The notes: a model not told the origin generated them from the sequence alone. A DNA stretch of 64,000 bases from Lysinibacillus irui (GCF_028877475.1 NZ_CP113527.1:3713501-3777500); one strand, 5' to 3'; counted from the stretch's first letter, positions 47,735-57,203 are shown. Numbers and translations: made by a program.

Positions 47735-48908
47735 AAATACTACCACCTATATCAGAGTTTAATAAGAGTGAGGCAAAATCAACGGATTCATGATATACGC
47801 CATAGACATGTGCCTGTTTTACTATTCGCTGTGCCCATCTCATATGTGGTTTGATTTCATTCATTTTATTAGCATGATGGCTTTTCATCACACCTTTACG
47901 GCCATCATTATTTTCTATAATACTTAGCGCATCTAGATATTCTTCAAAGGAAATCGCATATAATGCATGCACGACTCGAATATGACTAGGATGAATAATC
48001 GTTTTACCCACAATGCCATTTTGTTTGTCCATGAGAACTTCTTTCATTAATCCATCTAAACAATCGTCTAATAATGCTTTCCTCGTATCAAGTGCACCCT
48101 TCTCGCTAAATGGTGTTTCTCTTAATGCAGGCTTTAATACACGCTGATTACTAAAATACTCCCACACTGGCCCAGATATAACAAAGCCATCTTCCTCGCG
48201 ACCAAGGATATTAACAATATCTGCAATACAATCTCGAATTACACTAATATCATAAATAGTAGAGTCCATACGGCGGCGAATACCGTAAATACCACAGAAA
48301 TCAGTTGCACCAATACGTACATTTAATACACGGTTTCTGTATTGATGTAGAACTTCTTTAATGCCTAATAATGCTTCCATGCGAGATTCCTTATAGAGGA
48401 CCTCATGACTCTCTAAAATCGGCATACCATATAAAACTAAATCATTCTCTAAAATTGTTTGTTCTAGAATTTCAAAATAACAGGCGCCTTTTGCTGCTGT
48501 AAATTTCGGGAAAACATAGCCAGTTAGGATTTCTTGCTTTTTTCCTAAAGCAGTCGTTAAATAACGAAATTGTTCAACATGACGTACACGAATAAAAAGC
48601 AATGGAAGATCTTCAAGTAGCAGTTGTTTTTGTTGGTAGAGCTCGTATAACTCGCTCATATCCTCAATCAACTTTGCTTCACAATCTACTAATTCTATAT
48701 CCCCTACGGCATCCTCCAGATCAATAACGAGTGATGTGAGTTCTTTATATTTTTGTGATTGAATCAAACTCACAATTGTAGGCATGGAAGCAGGCATATA
48801 TAAAGTAGCGCCTAGGGCATATGACAAAATATCTGGCGATTCCCATTTTGTAAAAGGCTGTGGCTTCTTATAAAAAATAGTCTCTGCTTCTGTTGCAAAG
48901 TGTTGCAT
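47715..48908 (-). CDS. HpcH/HpaI aldolase or citrate-lyase-beta-like protein (Ter-associated)
   Basis: The 397-residue TIM-barrel protein is of the CitE/HpcH type. It has the acidic segment VIDLEDAVGD (metal ligand region), the later VRIGATDFCGIYGIRRR, and a GKTIIHPSHI motif near residue 315. It would cleave or condense a carboxylic acid or CoA ester. It is the first gene of the biosynthetic part of the Ter cluster; the start has GGGGAGAGG upstream. The exact substrate is unknown. Confidence 0.8.
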   Translation of the reverse strand: MQHFATEAETIFYKKPQPFTKWESPDILSYALGATLYMPASMPTIVSLIQSQKYKELTSLVIDLEDAVGDIELVDCEAKLIEDMSELYELYQQKQLLLEDLPLLFIRVRHVEQFRYLTTALGKKQEILTGYVFPKFTAAKGACYFEILEQTILENDLVLYGMPILESHEVLYKESRMEALLGIKEVLHQYRNRVLNVRIGATDFCGIYGIRRRMDSTIYDISVIRDCIADIVNILGREEDGFVISGPVWEYFSNQRVLKPALRETPFSEKGALDTRKALLDDCLDGLMKEVLMDKQNGIVGKTIIHPSHIRVVHALYAISFEEYLDALSIIENNDGRKGVMKSHHANKMNEIKPHMRWAQRIVKQAHVYGVYHESVDFASLLLNSDIGGSIYATTNE

Positions 48909-48941
48909 CGTATCCTCTCCCCAATAACTATGCCTTTTGTG

Positions 48942-48986
48942 AAAAAAGCACTGTATCAGCCTGTTCCATACAGACCAATACAGTGC
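48942..48986 (-). terminator. Strong hairpin between the TerD genes and the biosynthetic operon
   Basis: On the minus strand GCACTGTAT pairs with ATACAGTGC, extended by GTCTG/CAG-type pairs, and is followed by TTTTTT. It can end the terD transcript or attenuate readthrough into the CitE-like gene. Confidence 0.75.
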
Positions 48987-49206
48987 CTTGTTTACACTGC
49001 TGTTTTCTTATTCATCTTGTGTGCAACAAATGTCAATAAGAATGCAGCAATTAATAAAGAAAAATTTCATTTGAAAGATGGTACCAAATATAGTAGCAAT
49101 TTTCAGTGCAATACGATAAGGCTTCAAGATACAGAATCTGTAAAACTGGTCACCTCACAGTTCTTCACATCACCCAAGACCCTTCAGCGTATACCTACCC
49201 TACTCT
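48987..49206 (-). pseudogene. Possible decayed membrane-protein remnant
   Basis: On the minus strand one frame reads KPYRIALKIATIFGTI and, after a frame change and stop, a second frame reads FSLLIAAFLLTFVAHKMN to a TAA at about 49000. Together these look like the remains of two membrane segments. No intact gene is present. A perfect TTGACA also occurs here and could be the promoter of the CitE-like operon, although its minus-10 partner is weak. Chance AT-rich hydrophobic frames are an alternative. Confidence 0.25.
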
Positions 49207-49782
49207 TTACTGTAGGCCATATGCGTTGATTAATGCTGCTAGTCCACCTTGATAGCCTGAGCCTACTGCAGCAAATTTCCACTCACCGTTATGACGGTAC
49301 AGCTCACAAAAAACTACAGCCGTTTCAATACTAAAATCTTCGCCTAAATCATAACGTAATACCTCAGATCCAGTCTCTTCATTCGTCAAACGAACATAGG
49401 CATTTAAGACTTGTCCAAAGTTTTGATGGCGCCCCTCTGCATCATAAATGGTAACCGTCACCACAATCTTTTCAATTTGAGGAGACACTTGCTTTAGGTT
49501 CACAAGGATTTTCTCATCATCCCCATCACCTTCACCTGTCCGGTTATCACCAGTATGAACAACAGATTGGTCTGCACTTGCTAAATTATTGTAAAAGATA
49601 AAGTCCTGCTCATTACGACACTTGCCTGATGCATCTAATAAAAATACAGATGCATCAAGGTCAAAGTCTTGCCCACCATCGAATTGCTTAACGTCCCAGC
49701 CCAAGCCAATTCCGATGCTGTTTAAACCAGGATCTTGCTTTGTTAAATCAATTCGTTGCCCTTTACTTAATTGAATAGCCAT
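49207..49782 (-). CDS. yceE: TerD-family protein (third of three)
   Basis: The 191-residue protein has the TerD fold with its calcium-binding acidic segments (GGQDFDLDASVFLLD near residue 35-50; GDNRTGEGDGDDE near 80-92). These proteins are linked to tellurite resistance and general stress (B. subtilis YceC/D/E). The start has AAAGGGAG upstream. It is 33 bp after the second terD gene. The three paralogues are adjacent and probably arose by tandem duplication. Confidence 0.9.
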   Translation of the reverse strand: MAIQLSKGQRIDLTKQDPGLNSIGIGLGWDVKQFDGGQDFDLDASVFLLDASGKCRNEQDFIFYNNLASADQSVVHTGDNRTGEGDGDDEKILVNLKQVSPQIEKIVVTVTIYDAEGRHQNFGQVLNAYVRLTNEETGSEVLRYDLGEDFSIETAVVFCELYRHNGEWKFAAVGSGYQGGLAALINAYGLQ

Positions 49783-49815
49783 TCAAAATCTCCCTTTCTG
49801 TCCAAAGATGAAATT

Positions 49816-50397
49816 TTAGTTTACGCTCAAGCCATAGTCATTACATAAAGCAGCTAGGCCACCCTGATAGCCAGCACCAATTGCGTTAAATTTCCATTCA
49901 CCGTTATGACGATATAATTCACCGACTACAATAGCTGTTTCAATACTGAAATCCTCACCTAAATCATAGCGAATAATTTCTTCATTGGATGCAGCATTTA
50001 TAATACGAATATAGGCATTCGATACCATTCCAAAGTTTTGACTGCGAGATTCCGCATCATGAATAGTTACCGTGAATGCTAGACGTTGAACATGAGCAGG
50101 AACTTGAGTTAATGCGACTTTCACCACTTCATCGTCACCTTCACCGACACCTGTTAAATTATCACCTGAATGCTCTACTGAACCGTTTCCACCAATTGTA
50201 TTGTTGTAAAAAATAAAGTCATTTTGATCTGCTACTTTCCCTGTATCAGCAAGTAAAAATACAGATGAGTCTAAATCAAAATCATGACCACCATCATATT
50301 TATTTGTATCCCAGCCTAATCCTACCACAACATTTGTTAATCCTGGATTTGTTTTTGTTAAATCTACCTTTTGACCTTTTTGTAGTGAAATGCCCAT
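49816..50397 (-). CDS. yceD: TerD-family protein (second of three)
   Basis: The 193-residue TerD domain begins [15 protein letters not shown] and shows [14 protein letters not shown] and [13 protein letters not shown], the two calcium-binding regions. It is the closest of the three to the family consensus. The start has AGGAGG upstream. It is probably co-transcribed with its neighbours. Confidence 0.92.
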   Translation of the reverse strand: MGISLQKGQKVDLTKTNPGLTNVVVGLGWDTNKYDGGHDFDLDSSVFLLADTGKVADQNDFIFYNNTIGGNGSVEHSGDNLTGVGEGDDEVVKVALTQVPAHVQRLAFTVTIHDAESRSQNFGMVSNAYIRIINAASNEEIIRYDLGEDFSIETAIVVGELYRHNGEWKFNAIGAGYQGGLAALCNDYGLSVN

Positions 50398-50426
50398 ATT
50401 TTTATTCCTCCTATTTAGTCATTTAT

Positions 50427-51044
50427 TTATTGATATCTTCGAACAACGTCGCCAAGTTTCAAATCATTTGTTCCCGTACCAACTGCAGCAAATTTCCATT
50501 CATTATTATGGCGGTAAATCTCCCCACAGACTAACGTCGTTAAATTCGAATAATTATCAGTTAAATTATAACGAATTAGCTCACTTCCTGTCCTGTCATC
50601 ATACACACGAATATATGCATTTTGAATCATACCAAAGTGTTGGTTACGCCCTGCTGCATCGTAAATGTTTACAACAAACACAAGCTTGTTATATTGAGTT
50701 GGCACAGACGATAGCTCAATTGTAATTACCTCATCATCCCCATCGCCGTCACCTGTTAAATTATCACCTGAATGTTGAACAGAGCCGCATTTACTTGTTA
50801 ATTTTCCAAAATAAACAACATCGTCTCCCGCAATAACCTTATCATCTTGCAGCATTAATACAGATGCATCACAGTCAACGCTTCGTCCACTACCGCTATT
50901 TCTACTAGAAAATAAACCGCCTAAAAAGCCGCCGCTTTTCTCTTGCCCTACAGGGTCCCAGCCTAAGCCTACTTTAATTTTATTTAAACCAGCATTTCCT
51001 TTTGTTAAATCAACACGTTGCCCTTTTTGTAAATTAATCCCCAA
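50427..51044 (-). CDS. yceC: TerD-family protein (first of three), with a glycine/serine insert
   Basis: The 205-residue TerD protein has an extra Gly/Ser-rich loop (about residues 34-54, FLGGLFSSRNSGSG) before the first calcium motif, where the motif itself reads SVDCDASVLML. The start is a TTG at 51044, 8 bases after GGAGG, giving MGINLQKGQ as in its neighbours; a GTG at 51053 lies too close to the ribosome site. It is the first gene of the terD group. Confidence 0.9.
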   Translation of the reverse strand: MGINLQKGQRVDLTKGNAGLNKIKVGLGWDPVGQEKSGGFLGGLFSSRNSGSGRSVDCDASVLMLQDDKVIAGDDVVYFGKLTSKCGSVQHSGDNLTGDGDGDDEVITIELSSVPTQYNKLVFVVNIYDAAGRNQHFGMIQNAYIRVYDDRTGSELIRYNLTDNYSNLTTLVCGEIYRHNNEWKFAAVGTGTNDLKLGDVVRRYQ

Positions 51045-51287
51045 TTTTAACACCCTCCTAAAATATGTATTTCAACTGAAAGATTATATGGTAAGCAATA
51101 ATCTACTATGATAAAAATTTTCTACTTTTTAAGTCTAAATTAACATGACAAAAAATTCAATTAATGGCTCCAGAAAGATAATTTCACTTATTTTTGAAAA
51201 GCAGTTTGGTCCACTACTATAATTTAGAACGTTTTTGCTGTAAAAGAGTTCCTATTTACCCCTTTGTTCATGTTTGCCAAGTAGCTG

Positions 51288-51315
51288 AAAAAAAACCTTC
51301 TAACTTGTAGAAGGT
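51288..51315 (-). terminator. Terminator of the app operon
   Basis: ACCTTCTA pairs with TAGAAGGT around a short loop, followed on the minus strand by TTTTTTTT. The rest of the 51045-51327 gap is AT-rich and may hold the terD promoter; no strong match to sigma-B, -M or -W consensus is seen. Confidence 0.85.
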
Positions 51316-51327
51316 GTAATGTATTAA

Positions 51328-52224
51328 CTAGCTTTTCATTTTTGGATCAAGTGCATCTCGTAGTCCATCACCCATTAGGTTAAAGCCTAGAACTGTTAGC
51401 ATAATAGCTAAACCAGGGAAAATCATTGTCCAAGGAGCATTTAATAAATACTTCCGCGCATCGGCTAGCATTTTTCCCCATTCTGGTGCTGGAGCTTGAG
51501 CCCCTAGTCCAAGGAAACCTAACGCTGCCGCTTCAATAATAGCTGTCGCAATAGCAAGCGTTCCTTGTACAATAATAGGTGTCATAGAGTTCGGCAAAAT
51601 ATGTGAAAATAATATTCTTGAATCCCGCATGCCAATTGCTTTTGCTGATACGATATACTCCTCTTCCTTGACACTCAACACTTTTGAGCGTATTAAACGA
51701 CCAAAATTAGGTATGTTAATAATTGCAATAGCAATTAATGCATTTTGTAAGGATGGTCCAAGCACTGACACGACAGCAATCGCTAATAGCATACTAGGGA
51801 AAGCTAGCATAATATCAAAAATACGTGAAATAACTGTATCAATCCATTTTCCATAATAACCTGCAATAATTCCAAGCAAACTACCAACAATTACGGATAA
51901 AACTACTGAAAAAAAACCTACCCATAACGAAATTCGTGCACCATGAATGATTCTAGAGAAAATATCCCGCCCAAAATCATCCGTACCAAACCAATGTTCA
52001 CTTGATGGTGCCAATAAACGTTTTGATAAATCTTGTTCATTTATCCCCTGTGGCGCCACATATGGGCCTAAAATAGCAAGTAAAATAAAAAATAGTACAA
52101 TTCCTGCACCTACTAAAGACACTTTGCTCTTTTTAAAGCTTCGCCAGCCTTCAAGCCATGGGCCTACTGCCTTTTCTTGAACAGGTGCTGCTTCTTTTTT
52201 TATGTCAATTGCTCCAGTCATCAT
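51328..52224 (-). CDS. appC: Oligopeptide ABC transporter permease AppC
   Basis: The 298-residue protein has six membrane segments and the binding-protein-dependent permease signature (EEYIVSAKAIGMRDSRILFSH near residue 200). It belongs to the OppC/DppC family. It is the last gene of the appDFABC set, 12 bp after appB, and forms the channel with it. The start ATG has AGGGAG upstream. Confidence 0.9.
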   Translation of the reverse strand: MMTGAIDIKKEAAPVQEKAVGPWLEGWRSFKKSKVSLVGAGIVLFFILLAILGPYVAPQGINEQDLSKRLLAPSSEHWFGTDDFGRDIFSRIIHGARISLWVGFFSVVLSVIVGSLLGIIAGYYGKWIDTVISRIFDIMLAFPSMLLAIAVVSVLGPSLQNALIAIAIINIPNFGRLIRSKVLSVKEEEYIVSAKAIGMRDSRILFSHILPNSMTPIIVQGTLAIATAIIEAAALGFLGLGAQAPAPEWGKMLADARKYLLNAPWTMIFPGLAIMLTVLGFNLMGDGLRDALDPKMKS

Positions 52225-52236
52225 TGCAACTCCCTT

Positions 52237-53241
52237 CTATTTGTATTTAATACGTGGATCAATCACTGTATACAACAAGTCCACGATTAAGTTAATCATG
52301 ATGAAAATAAATGCAACGATTAGGATACCTGATTGAATGACCGGATAATCCCTGAAGCCAATCGCATCATAAATATAACGACCAATGCCTGGCCAACTAA
52401 AAATCGTCTCTGTTAAAATGGCACCGCCTAACAGTAATCCTGTTTGTAAACCGATTACCGTTAATACAGGAATAACAGCATTTTTTAATGCATGCTTATA
52501 AACCACAATAAACATTTTTTGTCCTTTAGCTCGTGCGGTGCGTACATAATCTGAACGCATCACTTCAAGCATGGATGCCCTTGTGATTCTTGCAATAATA
52601 GCCATCGGAATCGTCGCAAGCGCAACACCTGGTAATATTAATCTCTTTAAAACTTCAATGAATTGATCGAAGCGTCCTTGCATGAGCGTATCTAGTAAAT
52701 AGAAATGGGTTATGGCGGTTACAGGATTACGAACATCATCTCGACCTGAAGTAGGCAACCAGCCAAGCTGACTACTAAATGTCCACTGCTCCATTAAACC
52801 TAGCCAAAATACGGGTACAGATACACCAACTAGTGCCACAACCATAGCAATGTAATCGAACCAAGAATTTTGGAACCAGGCAGAAATAATGCCAGCATTA
52901 ACACCTATAACAATAGCAATAATCATAGCAAAAAATGCAAGCTCAGCCGTTGCTGCTAGATACGGAAATACTTCCTCTGATACAGGTAATTTTGTACGTA
53001 AAGACACCCCTAAATCTCCCTGAAAAATACCTGCTAAATAACTAAAATATTGTGTATACCAAGGCTTATCTAATCCTAAACTTGCGTTTAATGCCTCGAC
53101 CGCCTCTTTTGTTGCCTGTTGTCCTAAAATAACTTGTGCTGGATTTCCAGGTATTGCACGTATCAACATAAAGACGATAAAAGTCATTCCAAGCAAAACT
53201 GGGATTAGTTGAAGTAATCGTCTCCCCATATAGTGAAGCAT
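52237..53241 (-). CDS. appB: Oligopeptide ABC transporter permease AppB
   Basis: The 334-residue protein is of the OppB/DppB family, with six membrane segments and the EAA-type loop SDYVRTARAKGQKMFIVVYKH (starting near residue 214). It pairs with AppC. The ATG at 53241 has AGAGG 8 bases upstream; two codons earlier lie too close. It is separated from appA by 224 bp that carry two hairpins. Confidence 0.9.
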   Translation of the reverse strand: MLHYMGRRLLQLIPVLLGMTFIVFMLIRAIPGNPAQVILGQQATKEAVEALNASLGLDKPWYTQYFSYLAGIFQGDLGVSLRTKLPVSEEVFPYLAATAELAFFAMIIAIVIGVNAGIISAWFQNSWFDYIAMVVALVGVSVPVFWLGLMEQWTFSSQLGWLPTSGRDDVRNPVTAITHFYLLDTLMQGRFDQFIEVLKRLILPGVALATIPMAIIARITRASMLEVMRSDYVRTARAKGQKMFIVVYKHALKNAVIPVLTVIGLQTGLLLGGAILTETIFSWPGIGRYIYDAIGFRDYPVIQSGILIVAFIFIMINLIVDLLYTVIDPRIKYK

Positions 53242-53350
53242 TTTCATCACCTCTCTATGATTTTCATAATCTACTTTGAAGTCTATATACTGTTGAAAGG
53301 TTAAGCTTTCACCAAACGGCTTTAATGTTTAGATGAGATCTTTCATACAG

Positions 53351-53375
53351 AGTAAAGGATTGGATTTCCTTTACT
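53351..53375 (-). promoter_or_regulatory. Hairpin between appA and appB (second)
   Basis: AGTAAAGGA pairs with TCCTTTACT around a 7-base loop. It lies downstream of the larger hairpin and has no long T-run. It could stabilise the upstream appA mRNA or slow readthrough. Confidence 0.5.
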
Positions 53376-53378
53376 AGA

Positions 53379-53431
53379 AAAGAATCTGCTAGAATTCCAC
53401 GGCTTACCCGCAGAAAAGCAAGCAGATTCTT
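53379..53431 (-). terminator. Attenuator-like hairpin after appA
   Basis: On the minus strand AAAGAATCTGCT pairs with AGCAGATTCTTT, 12 bp, with a long internal arm, and the sequence then continues TTCT. Such a partial terminator after the binding-protein gene is common, allowing more AppA than AppBC. Confidence 0.6.
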
Positions 53432-53465
53432 TACATACCTCTTTATTATTTAAGAATGCAGTTTA

Positions 53466-55082
53466 CTATTGAATATCTATTGCATCTAAACGGTCAGAAC
53501 CAGTTGGATGCGCAATATAATTTGTAACTTTCTTGTTAGCAGCTAAAATTGGTGTTGAGTGAGCAAGAGGAACCCATGGAGCATCCTCAGAAATAATAAC
53601 TTGTGCCTGCTTATACAATTCATTACGCTTATCTTCATCAATTTCAGTTTGCGCAGCTGTTAATAACTTGTGTAATTCTTGGTTGTCGTAGAATGTATAG
53701 TTATTTGAGCCAATATTATCACCGTCTAATAATGAATAAAGGAAGTTATCTGCATCTCCATTATCCCCTGTCCAGCCAAGTAAGAATGCATCCGCTTCAC
53801 CCTTTTCAGCTTTATCTAAATAAGTTGCCCATTCATATGACACAATTTTAGATTTAATGCCCACATCTTCTAAATTCTTTTGAATCGCTTCAGCAATTTT
53901 TTGTCCGTCTGGCATGTATGGACGTGGAACTGGCATTGCCCATAGCTCAATTTCCTTACCATCATAGCCTGCTTCAGCAAGTAATGCTTTCGCTTTTTCA
54001 GGATCATACGTATAGCCTGTTACCTCATCGTTATAGCCTGTAATTACCGGTGGCATTGGGTTTTTCGCTGGCTCTGCTAAGCCTTCATAAAATGCATCTA
54101 CTAAAGCTTGTTTATCAATTGCATAGTTGACTGCCTGACGTACTTTGACATTATCAAATGGAGGACGAGTTACTGTTAAACCAAGATATCCAACATTCAT
54201 AGATGGACGTTCAATTAACTGTAGATTTGCATCGCCTTCAATTGTTCCTTTATCAGATGGACTTAAGCCATCAGCTACATCAATATTACCTGCGATTAAA
54301 TCATTTAAACGTGCAGAGTTTTCAGGTATAGAACGATAAATAACTTTATCTAGTTTTGGATAACCATCAATATAGTAATCTGGATTTTTTTCAATTGTGA
54401 TAGAATCATTTCGTACCCAGCTAACAAACTTGAATGGACCTGTTCCTACAGGATTTGTTGATAATCCTTCTTCATCTGCCTCAAAGGCTGTTGGAGAAGC
54501 AATCGCAAATGGAGACATGGCTAAATTTTTCAGGAACGGTGCTTGTGGTTGGCTTAGCTTAAATACAACTGTATAGTCACCCTCAGCAGTTACTGAGTCA
54601 ATAATTTGCTTGCCACCAACGACAAATTGAGTACTAAAGTATGGATATTTATCAGTACTTGATTTCCAACGTTCAATATTTTTAACAACTGCCTCGGCAT
54701 TGAAGTCTGTACCATCATGGAATTTAACACCTTCTTGGAGCTGGAAAGTATACGTCAATCCATCCTCTGATGCCTCCCAAGATTTTGCTAGACCAGGATT
54801 AATTGTTACATCTCTCTCACCAAAGTTTACAAGCGTCTCGTAAATATTAGCTGTCACTGTAAAAGATTCACCGTCTGTGACAACAGCAGGGTCTAGTGCT
54901 ACAGAATCTCCACCACGACCATAAACTAAAATTTTTGGTTCACCACTGCCAGCTGAATCGCCACCAGTTGATGTATCTTTACTACCCGTATCCTTAGTAT
55001 CTGAGCCGCCACAAGCTGCTAAGATCGTCGAGAGAATAAGGAGTAGCATTACACCCAAGGTCCAAAGCTTCTTTTTCTTCAT
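53466..55082 (-). CDS. appA: Oligopeptide-binding lipoprotein AppA
   Basis: The 538-residue protein has a lipoprotein signal (LSTILAAC, lipidated Cys24) and the SBP_bac_5 fold of peptide-binding proteins. It captures peptides outside the membrane for the App transporter. The length is near that of B. subtilis AppA. The family also includes nickel and glutathione binders, so the exact ligand is not proven. It lies between appF and appB, the arrangement typical of the app operon. Confidence 0.9.
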   Translation of the reverse strand: MKKKKLWTLGVMLLLILSTILAACGGSDTKDTGSKDTSTGGDSAGSGEPKILVYGRGGDSVALDPAVVTDGESFTVTANIYETLVNFGERDVTINPGLAKSWEASEDGLTYTFQLQEGVKFHDGTDFNAEAVVKNIERWKSSTDKYPYFSTQFVVGGKQIIDSVTAEGDYTVVFKLSQPQAPFLKNLAMSPFAIASPTAFEADEEGLSTNPVGTGPFKFVSWVRNDSITIEKNPDYYIDGYPKLDKVIYRSIPENSARLNDLIAGNIDVADGLSPSDKGTIEGDANLQLIERPSMNVGYLGLTVTRPPFDNVKVRQAVNYAIDKQALVDAFYEGLAEPAKNPMPPVITGYNDEVTGYTYDPEKAKALLAEAGYDGKEIELWAMPVPRPYMPDGQKIAEAIQKNLEDVGIKSKIVSYEWATYLDKAEKGEADAFLLGWTGDNGDADNFLYSLLDGDNIGSNNYTFYDNQELHKLLTAAQTEIDEDKRNELYKQAQVIISEDAPWVPLAHSTPILAANKKVTNYIAHPTGSDRLDAIDIQ

Positions 55083-55113
55083 TGATTTTCCCCCTATGTC
55101 GTTTTTATATCAT

Positions 55114-56094
55114 TTAATGTTGGAGCGCCTCATACAGATGGCAAGCAACATAATGACCTGGTTTTACTTCTTGCATTTTAGGCACTACTTGTGAGCATTG
55201 TTCCTTTTTAAAAGGACATCTCGTATGGAAGGTACAACCGCTCGGCGGATTTGATGCACTTGGGATATCTCCAGAAATAATAATCTGTTCACGCTCAAAT
55301 GTAGGATCGGGAACTGGAACTGAAGATAAAAGTGCCTGTGTATATGGATGAAGCGGTTCAGCATACAAGTCCTCACTCGCTGTCAACTCAACTAATTTAC
55401 CTAAGTACATTACGCCAACACGATTGCTAATGTGACGTACAACCCCTAAATCATGTGATATAAAAATATACGTTAGCTTTAAATCTTTTTGCAGCTTTTG
55501 CAATAAATTCAAGACTTGTGCCTGAATGGACACATCTAGCGCCGAGACTGGCTCATCCGCAATAATTAAGCGAGGGTTCGTCATCAATGCTCTAGCAATG
55601 CCAATACGCTGCCTTTGCCCTCCACTAAACTGATGCGGATAACGCTTGATATGATATTCATTTAACCCAACAATCTCCAGAAGCTCCAACACTTTTTGTT
55701 TTCGCTCTTTGGCATTACCGATGCCATGGACAATAAGTGGCTCCTCTAATATTTTGCCGATATTATGGCGCGGATTTAATGAGGCATAAGGATCCTGAAA
55801 GATCATTTGGATATCCCTGCGTGCCTTCCTCATTTCGTTGTTAGATAATTCTGAAATCATTTTACCTGCGAATTCTATTTTACCTTCAGTTGGCTCTAGC
55901 AAACGCATTAATAGGCGACCCGTCGTCGATTTGCCACAGCCAGATTCTCCAACAATACCTAATGTCTCTCCTTCAAACACTTCAAACGAAACATCATCTA
56001 CCGCCTTTACATCTCCTGCATGAGAATTAAGGACACCCTTTCGAATAGGGAAATATTTCTTTAAACCATCAACCTTTAATAACGCTTTCGACAC
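55114..56094 (-). CDS. appF: Oligopeptide ABC transporter ATPase AppF
   Basis: The 326-residue ATPase has Walker A GESGCGKS, signature FSGGQRQR and Walker [13 protein letters not shown], with a C-terminal oligopeptide extension ([14 protein letters not shown]) that carries the conserved Cys cluster. It acts with AppD. The start is a GTG codon within the 3' end of appD (26-base overlap), after GGAGGTGGAG, so translation is coupled. Confidence 0.92.
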   Translation of the reverse strand: MSKALLKVDGLKKYFPIRKGVLNSHAGDVKAVDDVSFEVFEGETLGIVGESGCGKSTTGRLLMRLLEPTEGKIEFAGKMISELSNNEMRKARRDIQMIFQDPYASLNPRHNIGKILEEPLIVHGIGNAKERKQKVLELLEIVGLNEYHIKRYPHQFSGGQRQRIGIARALMTNPRLIIADEPVSALDVSIQAQVLNLLQKLQKDLKLTYIFISHDLGVVRHISNRVGVMYLGKLVELTASEDLYAEPLHPYTQALLSSVPVPDPTFEREQIIISGDIPSASNPPSGCTFHTRCPFKKEQCSQVVPKMQEVKPGHYVACHLYEALQH

Positions 56095-57082
56095 GTTGCT
56101 CCACCTCCTGCTCCTCTAGTAAAAAACATCTTGATTTATGGTTCTCTGCTGCCTCAAATAAAGGTGGTGTTTCCTGTAAACAGCGTTCCATCGCATATTC
56201 GCAGCGTGCCGCAAAGCGACAACCAACTTGAATACTTCCAGGTTTAGGAACACTGCCAGGGATGGAGTATAGATTATCCTTTTTATAGCGCATATCAGGC
56301 ACTGATTGAATAAGACCTTGTGTATATGGATGTTTAGGATTCTTAAAAATTTCTTGAATCGGCGCCTCCTCTACAATTTGTCCAGCATACATAACAATCA
56401 CACGCTCACACGTTTCTGCTACAACACCCAAATCATGTGTAATTAACAATACAGCTGTATTCAATCTTTTATTTAAGTCTTTCATTAGCTGTAAAATTTG
56501 TGCCTGAATGGTAACATCCAATGCAGTTGTTGGCTCATCTGCAATTAGTACCTGAGGGTCACAAACCAGTGCCATGGCAATCATCACCCTTTGGCGCATC
56601 CCTCCAGATAGCTGATGCGGATAATCTTTTAGTAGGTCCTCTGCTCGTGGTAAACCTACAAGTTTCATAATGTCGATTGCTCTTGAAACCGCTTCCTTTT
56701 TTGACCACTTAGGATTATGAATTAATATAGCCTCTTTGAGCTGATCACCGATTGTAAATAAAGGGTTTAGAGAAGTCATCGGTTCTTGGAAAATCATTGC
56801 TATGTCTCTACCACGTATTTTTTGCATTTGTTTATCTGTACATTTCGCAAGGTTTTTGCCATCTAGCAATATTTCACCACCTGTAATTTTTCCTGGTGGT
56901 GATGGAATTAACCCCATGATGGATAGCGACGTAACACTTTTACCACTTCCCGATTCCCCTACAATCCCTAAAATTTCTCCTTCATGGACAGAAAAATCGA
57001 TATCGTCTACAGCAGGAATTTCTCCATTATCTGTAAAAAAGGTTGTTTTTAACCCTTTTATTTCTAGTAGCTTTTTCCTCAT
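56069..57082 (-). CDS. appD: Oligopeptide ABC transporter ATPase AppD
   Basis: The 337-residue ATPase has Walker A GESGSGKS, signature LSGGMRQR and Walker B VLIADEPTTALD, plus the oligopeptide-type C-terminus with a CRFAARCEYAMERC cysteine motif. It is the first gene of the operon. The order D-F-A-B-C on the minus strand is that of B. subtilis app. The promoter and a CodY-like site lie about 90 bp upstream. Confidence 0.92.
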   Translation of the reverse strand: MRKKLLEIKGLKTTFFTDNGEIPAVDDIDFSVHEGEILGIVGESGSGKSVTSLSIMGLIPSPPGKITGGEILLDGKNLAKCTDKQMQKIRGRDIAMIFQEPMTSLNPLFTIGDQLKEAILIHNPKWSKKEAVSRAIDIMKLVGLPRAEDLLKDYPHQLSGGMRQRVMIAMALVCDPQVLIADEPTTALDVTIQAQILQLMKDLNKRLNTAVLLITHDLGVVAETCERVIVMYAGQIVEEAPIQEIFKNPKHPYTQGLIQSVPDMRYKKDNLYSIPGSVPKPGSIQVGCRFAARCEYAMERCLQETPPLFEAAENHKSRCFLLEEQEVEQRVESVIKG

Positions 57083-57162
57083 GTGTAACGCCTCACCCTA
57101 CCTATATTTTACTTAATTGTATAATAATATTAATAGAATACTATAACTTTCGTTAAATTCCT

Positions 57163-57177
57163 TATTTTCAGATAATT
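57163..57177. promoter_or_regulatory. CodY-like box over the app promoter
   Basis: TATTTTCAGATAATT matches the CodY consensus AATTTTCWGAAAATT at 13 of 15 positions. It overlaps the app minus 10 and start region, the usual place for repression in amino-acid-rich conditions. CodY is known to control peptide transporters in Bacillus. Confidence 0.55.
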
Positions 57178-57203
57178 CTAACTAAAATACTGAACTCTTT
57201 CAA
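57175..57203 (-). promoter_or_regulatory. Sigma-A promoter of the app operon
   Basis: On the minus strand the minus 35 TTGAAA (57203-57198) and minus 10 TAGAAT (57180-57175) are spaced by 17 bp, about 95 bp before appD. Confidence 0.7.
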
